Assembly (NCBI RefSeq): GCF_030372105.1
Contig: NZ_JAUDBQ010000017.1
Span: forward strand, 1-64,000
Direction of reading: 5' to 3'
Length of the DNA: 64,000 bases
From: Cellulomonas cellasea
GTDB lineage: Bacteria > Actinomycetota > Actinomycetes > Actinomycetales > Cellulomonadaceae
Part shown: piece after piece, positions 46,172 to 54,364 of the stretch
Numbering within the stretch: the stretch's first letter is position 1
Layout of the letters: each line of letters begins with the position of its first letter
The notes under the pieces: model-generated
What the model was told of the DNA's origin: nothing
What the model saw: the letters and a program-made list of their open reading frames with translations, nothing else
Database searches by the model: none
Position numbers and translations under genes: made by a program

Positions 46172-47487
46172 GCGCCGAGGCCGTCGAGCCGGACTTCGAC
46201 GTTGTCGTCGTCGGGGCCGGCCCGGCGGGCGCGGTGACCGCGTACCGGCTGGCCCGGGCCGGGCTGTCGGTGGCGATGATCGAGCGCGGGGAGGCGCCCG
46301 GGACCAAGAACCTCTCGGGCGGCGTCCTGTACGGGCGGGTGCTCGACGGCCTCTTCCCCGGCTTCGCCGACCAGGCGCCGGTGGAGCGCCGCATCACCCG
46401 GCACGTCACGACCTTCCTCACCGCCGACTCGGCCGTCGGCATCGACTACTCCGGCCGGGGTCTGGCCGACCCGGTCAACGCCGTGACAGTGCTGCGGGCG
46501 AAGTTCGACCCGTGGCTGGCCGCGCAGGCCGAGGAGGCCGGGGCCTACCTGATGGCCGGCGTGCGCGTGGACGGGCTCCTCACCGAGCCCGGCCCGGACG
46601 GCAGGACGCGGGTGGTCGGCGTGCAGGCGGGCGAGGACCAGCTCCGGGCGCGCGTGGTGGTCGCGGCCGACGGCGTGAACTCGTTCCTGGCGCGCAGCAT
46701 CGGCCTGCGCCACCAGGAGCCCACGAACCACATGGCCGTGGGGGTCAAGGCCGTCATGGCCCTGCCGCGCACGGTGATCGAGGACCGGTTCGGGGTGAGC
46801 GGCGACCAGGGCGCGGCCCACGCGATCGTCGGCGACTGCACCGCGGGCATCGGCGGAGGCGGCTTCCTGTACACCAACACCGAGTCGCTCTCCGTGGGCG
46901 TCGTGCTGCGGCTCGACGACCTGCTGCGCTCGGGGCGCACGGCCGCCGACGTGTTCGAGCGCTACCTCGCGCACCCCGGGCTTGCGCCCTACCTGCGGGA
47001 CGCGAAGGTCATCGAGTACGGCTCCCACCTGGTCGCCGAGGGTGGCTACGACATGTTCGGCGAGGTCGCCACCGACGGGCTGGTCGTGGTGGGCGAGGCC
47101 GCGGGCCTGACCATCAACAGCGGCCTGACGGTGCGCGGCATGGACCTGGCGATCGGATCGGGCATCGCGGCGGCGGACGCCATCGTCGAGGCCGTGGCGG
47201 CGGGCGACCTGTCCCGCGCGGGGCTCGCCGGGTACCGGCGGCGGCTCGAGGAGGGCTTCGTCTTGCAGGACATGAAGACCTACGCCCGCGCGCCGAGGTT
47301 CCTGGAGCGGACGGGCATGTACGGGGCGTACGGGGAGCTCGCCGCGAGCGTGTTCCACGACGTCTTCTCCCTCGACGGCGCCCCTCGGCGGCACCTGGTC
47401 TCGACGGCCCGGGCCGCGCTGAAGAAGTCCCCGGTGGGCATCCGCCAGCTGGTCAGTGATGGATGGGCGGGAGTGAGAGCGCTGTGA
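46168..47487 (+). CDS. fixC: FixC flavoprotein (ETF-quinone oxidoreductase-like)
   Basis: 439 residues. The FAD-binding dinucleotide motif VVVVGAGPAGAVTAYRLARAG is at about 11-31, followed by GTKNLSGGVLYGR, VVVAADGVNSFLA and VVVGEAAGLTINSG. FixC passes electrons between ETF FixAB and the quinone pool at the membrane. ATG 46168 overlaps the fixB stop, and its own stop overlaps the fixX start (GTGA). Confidence 0.93.
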   Translation: MSAEAVEPDFDVVVVGAGPAGAVTAYRLARAGLSVAMIERGEAPGTKNLSGGVLYGRVLDGLFPGFADQAPVERRITRHVTTFLTADSAVGIDYSGRGLADPVNAVTVLRAKFDPWLAAQAEEAGAYLMAGVRVDGLLTEPGPDGRTRVVGVQAGEDQLRARVVVAADGVNSFLARSIGLRHQEPTNHMAVGVKAVMALPRTVIEDRFGVSGDQGAAHAIVGDCTAGIGGGGFLYTNTESLSVGVVLRLDDLLRSGRTAADVFERYLAHPGLAPYLRDAKVIEYGSHLVAEGGYDMFGEVATDGLVVVGEAAGLTINSGLTVRGMDLAIGSGIAAADAIVEAVAAGDLSRAGLAGYRRRLEEGFVLQDMKTYARAPRFLERTGMYGAYGELAASVFHDVFSLDGAPRRHLVSTARAALKKSPVGIRQLVSDGWAGVRAL

Positions 47488-47765
47488 GCACCACGGTTCC
47501 CGAGCGGCTGGCCCGCAATCGGTTCGTCCTCGACGAGGAGGAGTCGCACATCGTCATCGACCAGGAGGCCTGCCGGGCGACAGGCGCCGGCAAGGCGCTG
47601 ATCGCGGTGTGCCCCGCCGGGGTGTACCGCGAGCAGGACGGCGAGATCTTGGCCGACTACGCCGCGTGCCTGGAGTGCGGCACCTGCCTGGCGGTCGCCC
47701 CGCCCGGCGCCCTGACGTGGCGCTACCCGCGCGGCGGGTTCGGCGTCAGCTTCCGGGAGGGGTGA
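47484..47765 (+). CDS. fixX: FixX ferredoxin-like protein
   Basis: 93 residues, the small Fe-S partner of FixC. Cys are placed as in FixX: CPAGVY, then CLECGTC, plus one at QEAC. The end YPRGGFGVSFREG matches the E. coli FixX tail as I remember it. It completes fixABCX. GTG 47484 overlaps the fixC stop. The last 20 nt overlap the converging tetR gene. Confidence 0.92.
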   Translation: MSTTVPERLARNRFVLDEEESHIVIDQEACRATGAGKALIAVCPAGVYREQDGEILADYAACLECGTCLAVAPPGALTWRYPRGGFGVSFREG

Positions 47766-48483
47766 GATCGGGCTCGACGGGCGCCCCGGGTGACTCGGGC
47801 GCCCGGCGGGCGTAGCCCTCGGCCGCGAGCTGGCGGTCGACCATCTCCTCGATGTACCGGGGCACCGTCTGGCGTACCCGGTCCACCAGGTGCGGGGGCG
47901 TGACCAGCACGTGCATGAGCACCGAGCCCTCGACCGCGTCCAGGAGCTGGATCGCCGACGCCCCCGGGGGGAGCTCGCCGGACTGCACCGCCGCCTCCAC
48001 GCGCCGACGCTGCGAGAGCACGAAGTCGGTGATGGCCTCCCGCCGGATGTCCGAGAACACCTCGGGGTAGGCCCGCGACTCGACGTACAGGCGGAGCATG
48101 GCCAGCCCGTACGGGCCGAGGTAGAGCTCGGCGCGCTCATTGGCGTGCGTGATGAGGTAGTCGCGCAGCGACGGGGGCGGGCTCGGCTCGGCGTCCTGGT
48201 CGTCGGGGGCGGCTGTCGGCGCGGTCAGCTCGTCGCCGCCCTGAATGCGACGCAGGGCTGAGGTGAGGAGCTTCTCCTTGTCGGGCCACCGCAGGTACAC
48301 CGACGACTTGCCGACCCGCGAGCGGCTGGCCACCTCGTCGATCGTGAGGCCCGACCAGCCCTTCTCGCCGTACACGTCGAGGGTGGCGCGCAGCGCGCGG
48401 TCCTCGAGCTCTGGGTCGCGGGGGCGCCCTCGGCGTCGAGGGGGTGCGGCGGCGGCGTCGTCCTCGGGCTCGCGCGTCGTCAC
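47746..48483 (-). CDS. TetR-family regulator next to fixX
   Basis: 245 residues. An Arg/Pro-rich start (PPRRRGRPRDPELEDRAL) precedes a TetR HTH (IDEVASRSRVGKSSVYLRWPDK); a ligand domain with LITHANERAELYLGP follows. GTG 48483 is used because TAATGT (48496-48491) is 7 nt upstream; GTG 48492 is an alternative. It converges on fixX with a 20-nt overlap and is the best candidate regulator of the acyl-CoA/fix module. Confidence 0.85.
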   Translation of the reverse strand: MTTREPEDDAAAAPPRRRGRPRDPELEDRALRATLDVYGEKGWSGLTIDEVASRSRVGKSSVYLRWPDKEKLLTSALRRIQGGDELTAPTAAPDDQDAEPSPPPSLRDYLITHANERAELYLGPYGLAMLRLYVESRAYPEVFSDIRREAITDFVLSQRRRVEAAVQSGELPPGASAIQLLDAVEGSVLMHVLVTPPHLVDRVRQTVPRYIEEMVDRQLAAEGYARRAPESPGAPVEPDLTPPGS

Positions 48484-48493
48484 GCCCCCCACA

Positions 48494-49099
48494 TTAGTCG
48501 GCGCGCGGAGCGGCCCCGTCCCACTCGGCGACCTGGCCGAGCGCCGCCTCGAGCGTCTCGACGGCGCCGGACGTGCTGGTGCGCGCCACGACGAGCGCTG
48601 TGACGCTCAGTGACGTGAGGACCCGCGCGCGCCGCAGCGCCTCGGCGCCGTCGAGCGCGGGGTAGCGCGTGGAGAGGCCGTGCCGGAACGCGTCGACGAG
48701 CTCCGCGCGGTAGGCGTCGACGACCGCCCGCTGCGCGTCGTCGCGCGCCGCGAGGCCCGCGGTGCTGTCGATCAGCAGGCAGCCGCGCCGCGCGGCGTCC
48801 TCGGTGCGCCGCGCGAGCGCGTCGGCGAGCCCGCGCAGGTAGACGAGCACGGCGTCAGGGTTGCCGGGCTCGGCGGTGAGGACCCGCAGGCGTGGCCGGA
48901 CGACGGTGTCGAGGTAGTCGCGCACCGCCGCGTCGAACACCCCGCGCTTGTTCTCGAACGCGTGGTACAGGCTCGAGCGGGCAAGGCCTGTCGCCTGCTC
49001 GAGGTCGGGCACCGAGGCGCCGTCGTAGCCCTTGTCCCAGAAGACGTCGCGGGCGGCCTGGACCACCTGTGTGGTATCGAAGCCCGGATGCCGTCCCAT
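48494..49099 (-). CDS. TetR-family regulator
   Basis: 201 residues with HTH near the N-terminus (TTQVVQAARDVFWDKGYDGA, then TGLARSSLYHAFENKRG) and a TetR_C domain with RRGCLLIDSTAGLA. It belongs to the branch that often regulates an adjacent oxidoreductase. ATG 49099 diverges from the DUF1304 gene. Its stop TAA forms part of the -10 inferred for the next tetR gene downstream. The 88-nt gap upstream contains a palindromic CTATAG usable as a -10 on both strands. Confidence 0.85.
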   Translation of the reverse strand: MGRHPGFDTTQVVQAARDVFWDKGYDGASVPDLEQATGLARSSLYHAFENKRGVFDAAVRDYLDTVVRPRLRVLTAEPGNPDAVLVYLRGLADALARRTEDAARRGCLLIDSTAGLAARDDAQRAVVDAYRAELVDAFRHGLSTRYPALDGAEALRRARVLTSLSVTALVVARTSTSGAVETLEAALGQVAEWDGAAPRAD

Positions 49100-49187
49100 G
49101 ACCACCGCCGATCGTGTGCGTTGAGGCTTCCACCCTATAGTGGAACGACTGGTCCAGAAAATCTGGGCATCGGCGAGGGGCAGTGGC

Positions 49188-49574
49188 ATGACAGTGGCAG
49201 GGCTCGTGCTGGCGGCAGTGGCCGCCCTCATCCACGTCTACATCTTCACGATGGAGTCGCTCACCTGGACGTCTGAGCGCACGCGCCGGACGTTCGGCGC
49301 CTCACCCCAGGAGGCGGCCGCCACGCGGGAGATGGCCTTCAACCAGGGCTTCTACAACCTGTTCCTCGCGGTGGCGGTGATCGTCGGCATCGTCGTGACC
49401 GCCGCCGGCGCCCCGACGGTCGGCCTGACGCTCGTCCTGACTGGCACGGGGTCCATGGCCCTGGCCGGCGTCGTCCTGCTGGCGTCCTCACCCGACAAGG
49501 CGCGTTCCGCGCTCATCCAGCTCATCCCACCCGCGCTCGCGGTCGTGGCGATCGTGGCCGCGCTCATCGCCTAG
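49188..49574 (+). CDS. DUF1304 membrane protein
   Basis: 128 residues with four hydrophobic helices. DUF1304 hallmarks are LIHVYIFTMESLTWTS and ATREMAFNQGFYNLFLA. Function is unknown. ATG 49188 has GAGGGG 7-8 nt upstream. It lies 45 nt before the oxidoreductase gene and diverges from tetR. TATAGT at 49136-49141 can be its -10, and TGGA-N8-TCCA nearby at 49141-49156 may be a TetR site. All three genes likely form one regulated unit. Confidence 0.85.
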   Translation: MTVAGLVLAAVAALIHVYIFTMESLTWTSERTRRTFGASPQEAAATREMAFNQGFYNLFLAVAVIVGIVVTAAGAPTVGLTLVLTGTGSMALAGVVLLASSPDKARSALIQLIPPALAVVAIVAALIA

Positions 49575-49619
49575 GCCCAGCCGGCACCCCCCCTGCACCA
49601 CCTGAATCGGAGACCCCCC

Positions 49620-50654
49620 ATGACCACTCGCACCACCCCCACGCGCAGCACCCAGGTCCAGCTCGTCGCCCGGCCGCAGGGCTGGCCCACCCACGACGAC
49701 TTCCGCACCGTCATCGTCGACCTGCCGGAGCTTGGCCCAGGCGAGGTGCGCGTCCAGAACGAGTTCGTCTCCGTCGACCCGTACATGCGCGGACGCATGA
49801 ATGACGTGAAGAGCTACACCCCGCCGTACCCCCTCGGCGAGACCATGGCCGGCGGCGCCGTCGGCCGCGTCGTCGCCTCGACGGCCGAGGGCATCGCGGT
49901 CGGCGACGTGGTGCTGCACCAGCTCGGCTGGCGCGACGTCGCCCAGGGGCCGGCCGCCGCGTTCCGCGTCGTGCCCGAGCTCCCCGGCGTGCCGCTGTCG
50001 GCGCACCTCGGCATCCTCGGCATGACGGGCTTCACCGCGTACGTGGGCCTGCTCGAGATCGCGCAGATGCAGCCCGGCGACACCGTGCTCATCTCGGGCG
50101 CCGCGGGCGCCGTCGGCACGGCCGCCGGGCAGATCGCCCGGCTCAAGGGCGCCGGCCGGGTCGTCGGATCGGCCGGCTCCGCCGAGAAGGTCGCCCTGGT
50201 CACCCAGCGTTTCGGCTACGACGCGGCGCTCTGCTACAAGGACGCCCCCGTCCGCGAGCAACTTCCCGCCCTGGTGCCCGACGGCGTGGACGTCTACTTC
50301 GACAACGTGGGCGGCGACCACCTCGAGGCCGCCCTCGACGTGATGAACCGCGGCGGGCGCATCGCCCTGTGCGGCGCGATCGCCGGGTACAACACCACCG
50401 ACCGGGTCCCCGGCCCCGACAACATGGCGAAGGTCATCACGCAGGGCCTCACGCTGCGCGGGTTCACGCTCGGCGACCACATGCGGCATTACGCGGACTT
50501 CGCGCGCGACATGGGGGAGTGGTTCGCCGCCGGACAGATCGACCACGACGAGACGGTGGTGGACGGCATCGACCACGCCGTCGACGCGTTCCTCGACCTC
50601 ATGCGCGGGGCGAGCACCGGCAAGATGGTCGTCCGCACTGGCCCCCGCGGCTAG
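49620..50654 (+). CDS. Zinc-independent MDR NADP-dependent oxidoreductase (CurA/leukotriene reductase type)
   Basis: 344 residues. The N-terminus QVQLVARPQGWPTHDDF and VDPYMRGRM, and the NADP motif GAAGAVGTAAGQIA, mark the 2-alkenal/prostaglandin reductase branch. It reduces carbon-carbon double bonds of enals or enones with NADPH, probably as detoxification. No zinc-binding Cys. ATG 49620 lies 45 nt after the DUF1304 gene in the same orientation and probably shares TetR control. Confidence 0.9.
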   Translation: MTTRTTPTRSTQVQLVARPQGWPTHDDFRTVIVDLPELGPGEVRVQNEFVSVDPYMRGRMNDVKSYTPPYPLGETMAGGAVGRVVASTAEGIAVGDVVLHQLGWRDVAQGPAAAFRVVPELPGVPLSAHLGILGMTGFTAYVGLLEIAQMQPGDTVLISGAAGAVGTAAGQIARLKGAGRVVGSAGSAEKVALVTQRFGYDAALCYKDAPVREQLPALVPDGVDVYFDNVGGDHLEAALDVMNRGGRIALCGAIAGYNTTDRVPGPDNMAKVITQGLTLRGFTLGDHMRHYADFARDMGEWFAAGQIDHDETVVDGIDHAVDAFLDLMRGASTGKMVVRTGPRG

Positions 50655-50727
50655 CCTGGAGCGTTCATGGTGCCCCAGCGGGCCCTGCGGTCTGCGCGAA
50701 CCACTGGCAGTGACGGAGGGCTCGATG

Positions 50728-51162
50728 ATGGACGTCGTGAACGCGCTGCTGGACGCGCAGCCCGAGGCAGCGGTGGTGGGCCTCGTCGTCATCGCCGGCG
50801 CGATCCTGGCAGGCCTCCGCCGGTGGCTGCGCCCCGGCCCACGGCCCCGTCCCGGCGAGGTCTGGTTCGCAGACGTGCCGTTCGAGGACCGTCCCGGGAG
50901 CAAGGACCGGCCCGTGCTGGTCCTCGCCGTCGCGGGGCGCACGTGCACGGTGGCCGCGTTCACCTCGCAGGACCGCAGCGCGCGACGTGACCACGTGCGC
51001 CTCCCGAGCGGAGTGCCCGGGATGGGGAAGGCGAGCTGGATCCGGCTCCGGCCGATCCTGCTGCGACGCTCGGCCCTTCGTCGGCGGATCAGCGACCCGG
51101 GACCCGCGCTGGTGGTCTGGTACGACAGCGTCGCGCAGCCAGCCGCCACCCGTTCGCGCTGA
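50728..51162 (+). CDS. MazF/PemK-like protein with an N-terminal membrane anchor
   Basis: 144 residues. A hydrophobic helix (about 14-30, VVGLVVIAGAILAG) is followed by Arg-rich residues, then a PemK-like fold: RPGEVWFADVPFEDRPGSKD, RPVLVLA, TSQDRSARRDH. Typical PemK/MazF toxins are soluble RNases of about 110 residues; this one would be tethered to the membrane. No antitoxin gene is adjacent. ATG 50728 has GGAGGG at a spacing of 7; ATG 50725 is possible. The toxic activity is uncertain. Confidence 0.7.
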   Translation: MDVVNALLDAQPEAAVVGLVVIAGAILAGLRRWLRPGPRPRPGEVWFADVPFEDRPGSKDRPVLVLAVAGRTCTVAAFTSQDRSARRDHVRLPSGVPGMGKASWIRLRPILLRRSALRRRISDPGPALVVWYDSVAQPAATRSR

Positions 51163-51181
51163 TCCGCGGCGTGAGTGCCGC

Positions 51182-51730
51182 TCAGCCGTCGATCACTGCC
51201 TGGAGCAGCGCGCCATACCGGCGCACCAGGCCGTCGCGGTCGGCGGTGAGAGCGGCGCCGTCGTCGACGACCCACAGCGAGTAGAGCAGCCCGGCGAGCA
51301 GCGCTCCCGCCGTCCGGGCGCGCGCGTCGACCTCCGTCCCGGTGAGCCGGGCACGCAAGGGCGCGACGAAATTCGCGTCGTGGAGCTCGGCCAGGCGGGC
51401 GGCGACCGCGGGCTCGCCGCTCGCCTGGATGAGGGCCAGGAACACCCGCCGGGTGTCGTCATCCGTCGCCAGGAGCGCCTCGACGAACCGCTCCCCGAGG
51501 GCGCCGAGCGGGACGTCGCGCAGGCGATCGTCGTCGAAGGACAACTGCATCGTCTCCAGGAACAGCAGCTCCTTGGAGCCGAAGTGGCGGATCACCAGCG
51601 CCGGGTCGCTCGACGCCGCCGCGGCGATGTCCCGCACCGACGAGCCGGTGAACCCGCGCTCGCGGAACAGGCGCGTCGCGGCGGCGCGGATCTCCTCGCG
51701 GGTCGCCGCGGCGGAACGTCTGGCGGCCAT
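51182..51730 (-). CDS. TetR-family regulator of the adjacent alcohol dehydrogenase (likely)
   Basis: 182 residues. HTH: REEIRAAATRLFRERGFTGS, then SSDPALVIRHFGSKE, a TetR pattern. The C-terminal domain resembles the TetR_C group that senses small hydrophobic ligands. ATG 51730 has AGGAGG just upstream. It starts 24 nt after the dehydrogenase gene stop on the same strand, so it is probably the last gene of that operon. Confidence 0.85.
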   Translation of the reverse strand: MAARRSAAATREEIRAAATRLFRERGFTGSSVRDIAAAASSDPALVIRHFGSKELLFLETMQLSFDDDRLRDVPLGALGERFVEALLATDDDTRRVFLALIQASGEPAVAARLAELHDANFVAPLRARLTGTEVDARARTAGALLAGLLYSLWVVDDGAALTADRDGLVRRYGALLQAVIDG

Positions 51731-51754
51731 CACGCCTCCTGCGGGGTCATGGCC

Positions 51755-52768
51755 TCAGCCCATGGTGATGACGACCTTGTCGGCCGCCCCCGGGGTGGAG
51801 GCGAGTTTGATGCCCTCGAGCACGTCCTCGAAGGGCACCGGGTGGCTGATGATCTTCGCGTACTTGTCCTGGTTGGCGATGATGTCCTCGGTGACCTCGA
51901 AGATCTCGGTGGGGTAGCCCATCGCCATGACGATGGTGATCTCCGAGGTCAGCAGGGCCCCGAAGTCCACCTCCACGGGCTTCTTGTGCACGGCCGGGAT
52001 GCTGAGCGTCGCGCCGTGCTTGGCGTTGGCGAGCACGGTGTCGATGACCGACGGGACGCCCGCGGCGTCGAGGTAGATGTCGGTGCCGGGCTTGGTGCCG
52101 TGGTACCCGCCGCCGGTCTCGCCGTGCAGCTCGAGCAGGCGCTCGCGGACGTCCTCCTCGGCGGAGTTGATGACGGCGTCCGCGCCGATGGCCAGGGCCC
52201 GCTCGAGCCGGGAGGCGACGACGTCCACGACGACGACATGCGAGGCGCCGAGGGACTTGAAGCCGATCGCGGCCCCCAGCCCGATGGGTCCGGCGCCGAA
52301 GACGACGACCTTGTCGCCGGCCTTCGGGTTGGCGCGGTTGACGGCGTGCCGGGCGACGGCCATCGGCTCGTTGAGCGCGGCGACCTCCCATGGCAGGTCC
52401 TTCGGGACGACGGCGAAGCTCTTGCCGGCGACGGCGTCGTGCAGCACGAGCAGCTCGGCGAGCGCGCCACTGGCGCCTCCGTTGCCGATGATCCCGGTGG
52501 GCTCGGCCATCGGGTTGACGACGACGTGGTCGCCGACGGACACGCCCTCGACCTCGGCGCCGACCTCCACGACCTCGCCGGCCGCCTCATGGCCGAGGAT
52601 CGTGGCGCCCTGGCGCGGTGGGATCCCGCCGATGGAGATGTAGAACCCGTCGGATCCGCACACGCCGCACGCCCGGGGTCGGACGAGGATGTCGCGGGGG
52701 CCCGCTGTCGGCTCGGGGACGTCCGCGATCTCCACCTGACCGGGACCTGTCACCATGACTGCCTTCAT
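51755..52768 (-). CDS. Zinc-type medium-chain alcohol/polyol dehydrogenase
   Basis: 337 residues. Catalytic zinc ligands are visible: Cys37 in CGVCGSD, and His60-Glu61 in GHEAAGE. The NAD motif is FGAGPIGLGAAIGF. The four-Cys structural zinc lobe found in many alcohol dehydrogenases is absent; that region reads NPMAEPTGIIGNGG. It oxidises an alcohol or polyol; the substrate is unknown. ATG 52768 has GGAGG upstream. Controlled possibly by the palindrome at 52879-52897 and the downstream TetR. Confidence 0.88.
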   Translation of the reverse strand: MKAVMVTGPGQVEIADVPEPTAGPRDILVRPRACGVCGSDGFYISIGGIPPRQGATILGHEAAGEVVEVGAEVEGVSVGDHVVVNPMAEPTGIIGNGGASGALAELLVLHDAVAGKSFAVVPKDLPWEVAALNEPMAVARHAVNRANPKAGDKVVVFGAGPIGLGAAIGFKSLGASHVVVVDVVASRLERALAIGADAVINSAEEDVRERLLELHGETGGGYHGTKPGTDIYLDAAGVPSVIDTVLANAKHGATLSIPAVHKKPVEVDFGALLTSEITIVMAMGYPTEIFEVTEDIIANQDKYAKIISHPVPFEDVLEGIKLASTPGAADKVVITMG

Positions 52769-52878
52769 CGCCTGTGCCTCCAGACCGTGTCAACGGCTCC
52801 GGCGGGCGGGCGCCCGCCGGGTCAGCGTCTGGCCGGTGGCGGGGCGGGCGTGACGGGCTCCCTTGCCCGCCGCGTACC

Positions 52879-52897
52879 AAGTCAACGCTGTTGACTT
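52879..52897. promoter_or_regulatory. Perfect palindromic operator upstream of the dehydrogenase gene
   Basis: AAGTCAAC-GCT-GTTGACTT is a perfect 8-bp inverted repeat. Two further half-sites lie nearby: CAAGTCAAC at 52921-52929 and TGTCAAC at 52788-52794. A TetR operator is the natural reading. The 190-bp gap (52769-52958) also holds a GC hairpin at 52799-52820. Confidence 0.65.
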
Positions 52898-52958
52898 CGA
52901 CCATGGCCCACCTCGCGGGGCAAGTCAACCGCGGTGCCGGGGGCGGCCAGGGGTGGGC

Positions 52959-53546
52959 TCAGGGGATCGCCGTGACGAGGACGATCGCGACCGCCAGCAG
53001 CGCGTCCAGCACCATGCAGAACTCGGCGAGCGAGCGGGAGACGACACGCTCGGTGCGGTAGTGATGCCAGTCCCAGGCTGAGTGGGCGAGCAGTCCGGCG
53101 GCGACCAGGTACCCGGCGGGGTCGTTCGGCAGGGACGGTGCGACGGCGGCGACGGCCCCGAGCACCAGCAGGGCGAGGCCCTGCAGCGGCAGTCCGTGCG
53201 CCGGGCGCTGGGCGTCGCGGAAGGCCAGGCCGTAGGCGGCGAGCAGGGCCCCGACGCCGATCAGGACCCACGTCGGGTCGACGCCGTCGAAGAGGAGCCT
53301 GACCAGGAAGACCACCACGAACATGACGAAGAACAGGGGCCATGCGGCGGCCCGGCTCCGCAGCGCCGCGGAGCCGAGGTAGATCACCGCCAAGGCCGCC
53401 AGCATGGGGGCCAGGTCGACCCCGTGCATCAGGTCGGCGGCGACGAGGGCGGCGAAGCCGACCCCGACCAGCGCTCCCCAGTGGCGGCGCGCCACCTCGA
53501 GCGGCGTCGCGGTCCTCGGTGGGGGTGTGGCAGTCATCTCCGGCAT
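52959..53546 (-). CDS. Polytopic membrane protein of unknown function
   Basis: 195 residues with five to six hydrophobic helices (VGFAALVAADLMHGVDLAPM, FFVMFVVVFLVRLLF and others) and a cytoplasmic-looking PPPRTATPLEVARRHWG start. I do not recognise the family. HHYRTERVVSRSLAEFCMVL near the end is charged. ATG 53546 has GAGGGAG 9 nt upstream. Its promoter carries a palindrome, and the divergent tetR gene is 142 bp away, so this gene is the likely TetR target. Confidence 0.7.
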   Translation of the reverse strand: MPEMTATPPPRTATPLEVARRHWGALVGVGFAALVAADLMHGVDLAPMLAALAVIYLGSAALRSRAAAWPLFFVMFVVVFLVRLLFDGVDPTWVLIGVGALLAAYGLAFRDAQRPAHGLPLQGLALLVLGAVAAVAPSLPNDPAGYLVAAGLLAHSAWDWHHYRTERVVSRSLAEFCMVLDALLAVAIVLVTAIP

Positions 53547-53577
53547 GTCCAGCTCCCTCGGGGCGGTCCTCACCTGA

Positions 53578-53633
53578 ACCCATACATGGGTGTCTGACTT
53601 ATGGAAGTTAGCATCCTGAACACTGCTGTTCAA
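53578..53633 (-). promoter_or_regulatory. TetR-controlled promoter of the membrane-protein gene
   Basis: On the minus strand, TTGAAC (53633-53628) and TAACTT (53610-53605) are spaced exactly 17 nt. The palindrome TGAACA-CTGC-TGTTCA (53617-53632) covers the -35, so bound repressor would block polymerase. A second palindrome, ACCCAT-AC-ATGGGT (53578-53591), lies in the leader. Confidence 0.65.
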
Positions 53634-53688
53634 GATGAGCGGGTCAATCAAGTCGTACTACGGTGTCTGTGAACGACGAGGAGGGTCG

Positions 53689-54273
53689 ATGACCAGCGAC
53701 GCGGGGATCGAGCGGGCACAGCGGGCCGACGCCCGGCGCAACGTCGAGCGGATCCTCGACGCCGCCGAGGCGTGCCTGGCGCGCGACCCCGACGCGAGCA
53801 TGGCGGACATCGCGGCGGCGGCCGGGCTCGGGCGCGTCACCGTGTACGGGCACTTCGCCTCACGTCCCGCGCTGGTGGAGGCCGTGGTCCGGCGCGTGCT
53901 CGCCAAGGCCGACGCGGCGCTCGAGGCCGTCAACCTCAGCGGCGACGCCGCGCCCGCGTTCACCCGGCTCGTCCAGGCGACGTGGCAGGTGACCATGCGA
54001 TCCGGCCGGCTGCTCGTCGCCGCCGAGCGGGCGCTGCCCGCGGAGACGGTCCTCCAGGCCCACACGGGCCGCCTGGAGGAGCGGGTCCGCGACTTCATCG
54101 CCACCGCGCAGGATCAGGGCGCCTTCCGCCGTGACCTCTCCGCCGCATGGCTCATGACCGTCTTCCACGCCGTGCTGCACGCCGCCGCCAACGAGATCGA
54201 CAACGGGCGGCTCGACGCCGCCGAGGCCCCGGACGTGATCGCGCGCACGATGCTGTCGGTGCTGCAGGCGTAG
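53689..54273 (+). CDS. TetR-family regulator
   Basis: 194 residues. HTH region: RRNVERILDAAEACLARDPD, then IAAAAGLGRVTVYGHFASR. This N-terminal pattern belongs to TetR proteins that repress efflux or membrane genes. ATG 53689 has GAGGAGGG 5 nt upstream. The gene sits between a divergent membrane-protein gene and the downstream MFS exporter, which begins 91 nt after its stop; it may control both. Confidence 0.88.
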   Translation: MTSDAGIERAQRADARRNVERILDAAEACLARDPDASMADIAAAAGLGRVTVYGHFASRPALVEAVVRRVLAKADAALEAVNLSGDAAPAFTRLVQATWQVTMRSGRLLVAAERALPAETVLQAHTGRLEERVRDFIATAQDQGAFRRDLSAAWLMTVFHAVLHAAANEIDNGRLDAAEAPDVIARTMLSVLQA

Positions 54274-54364
54274 CAGCCCGACGCGCCCAGCCGGCGCCCA
54301 GGAATGCCCGCGGCCCCCGGCGGGTTGGCCCTGCTGACATCCCGATGCGAGGAAAGGCCCGACC

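Noticed and set aside
49141-49156. TGGA-N8-TCCA as a firm TetR operator upstream of DUF1304
   Set aside because: Only 10 of 16 positions are symmetrical; kept as a weak possibility in the gene entry, not as a separate feature.
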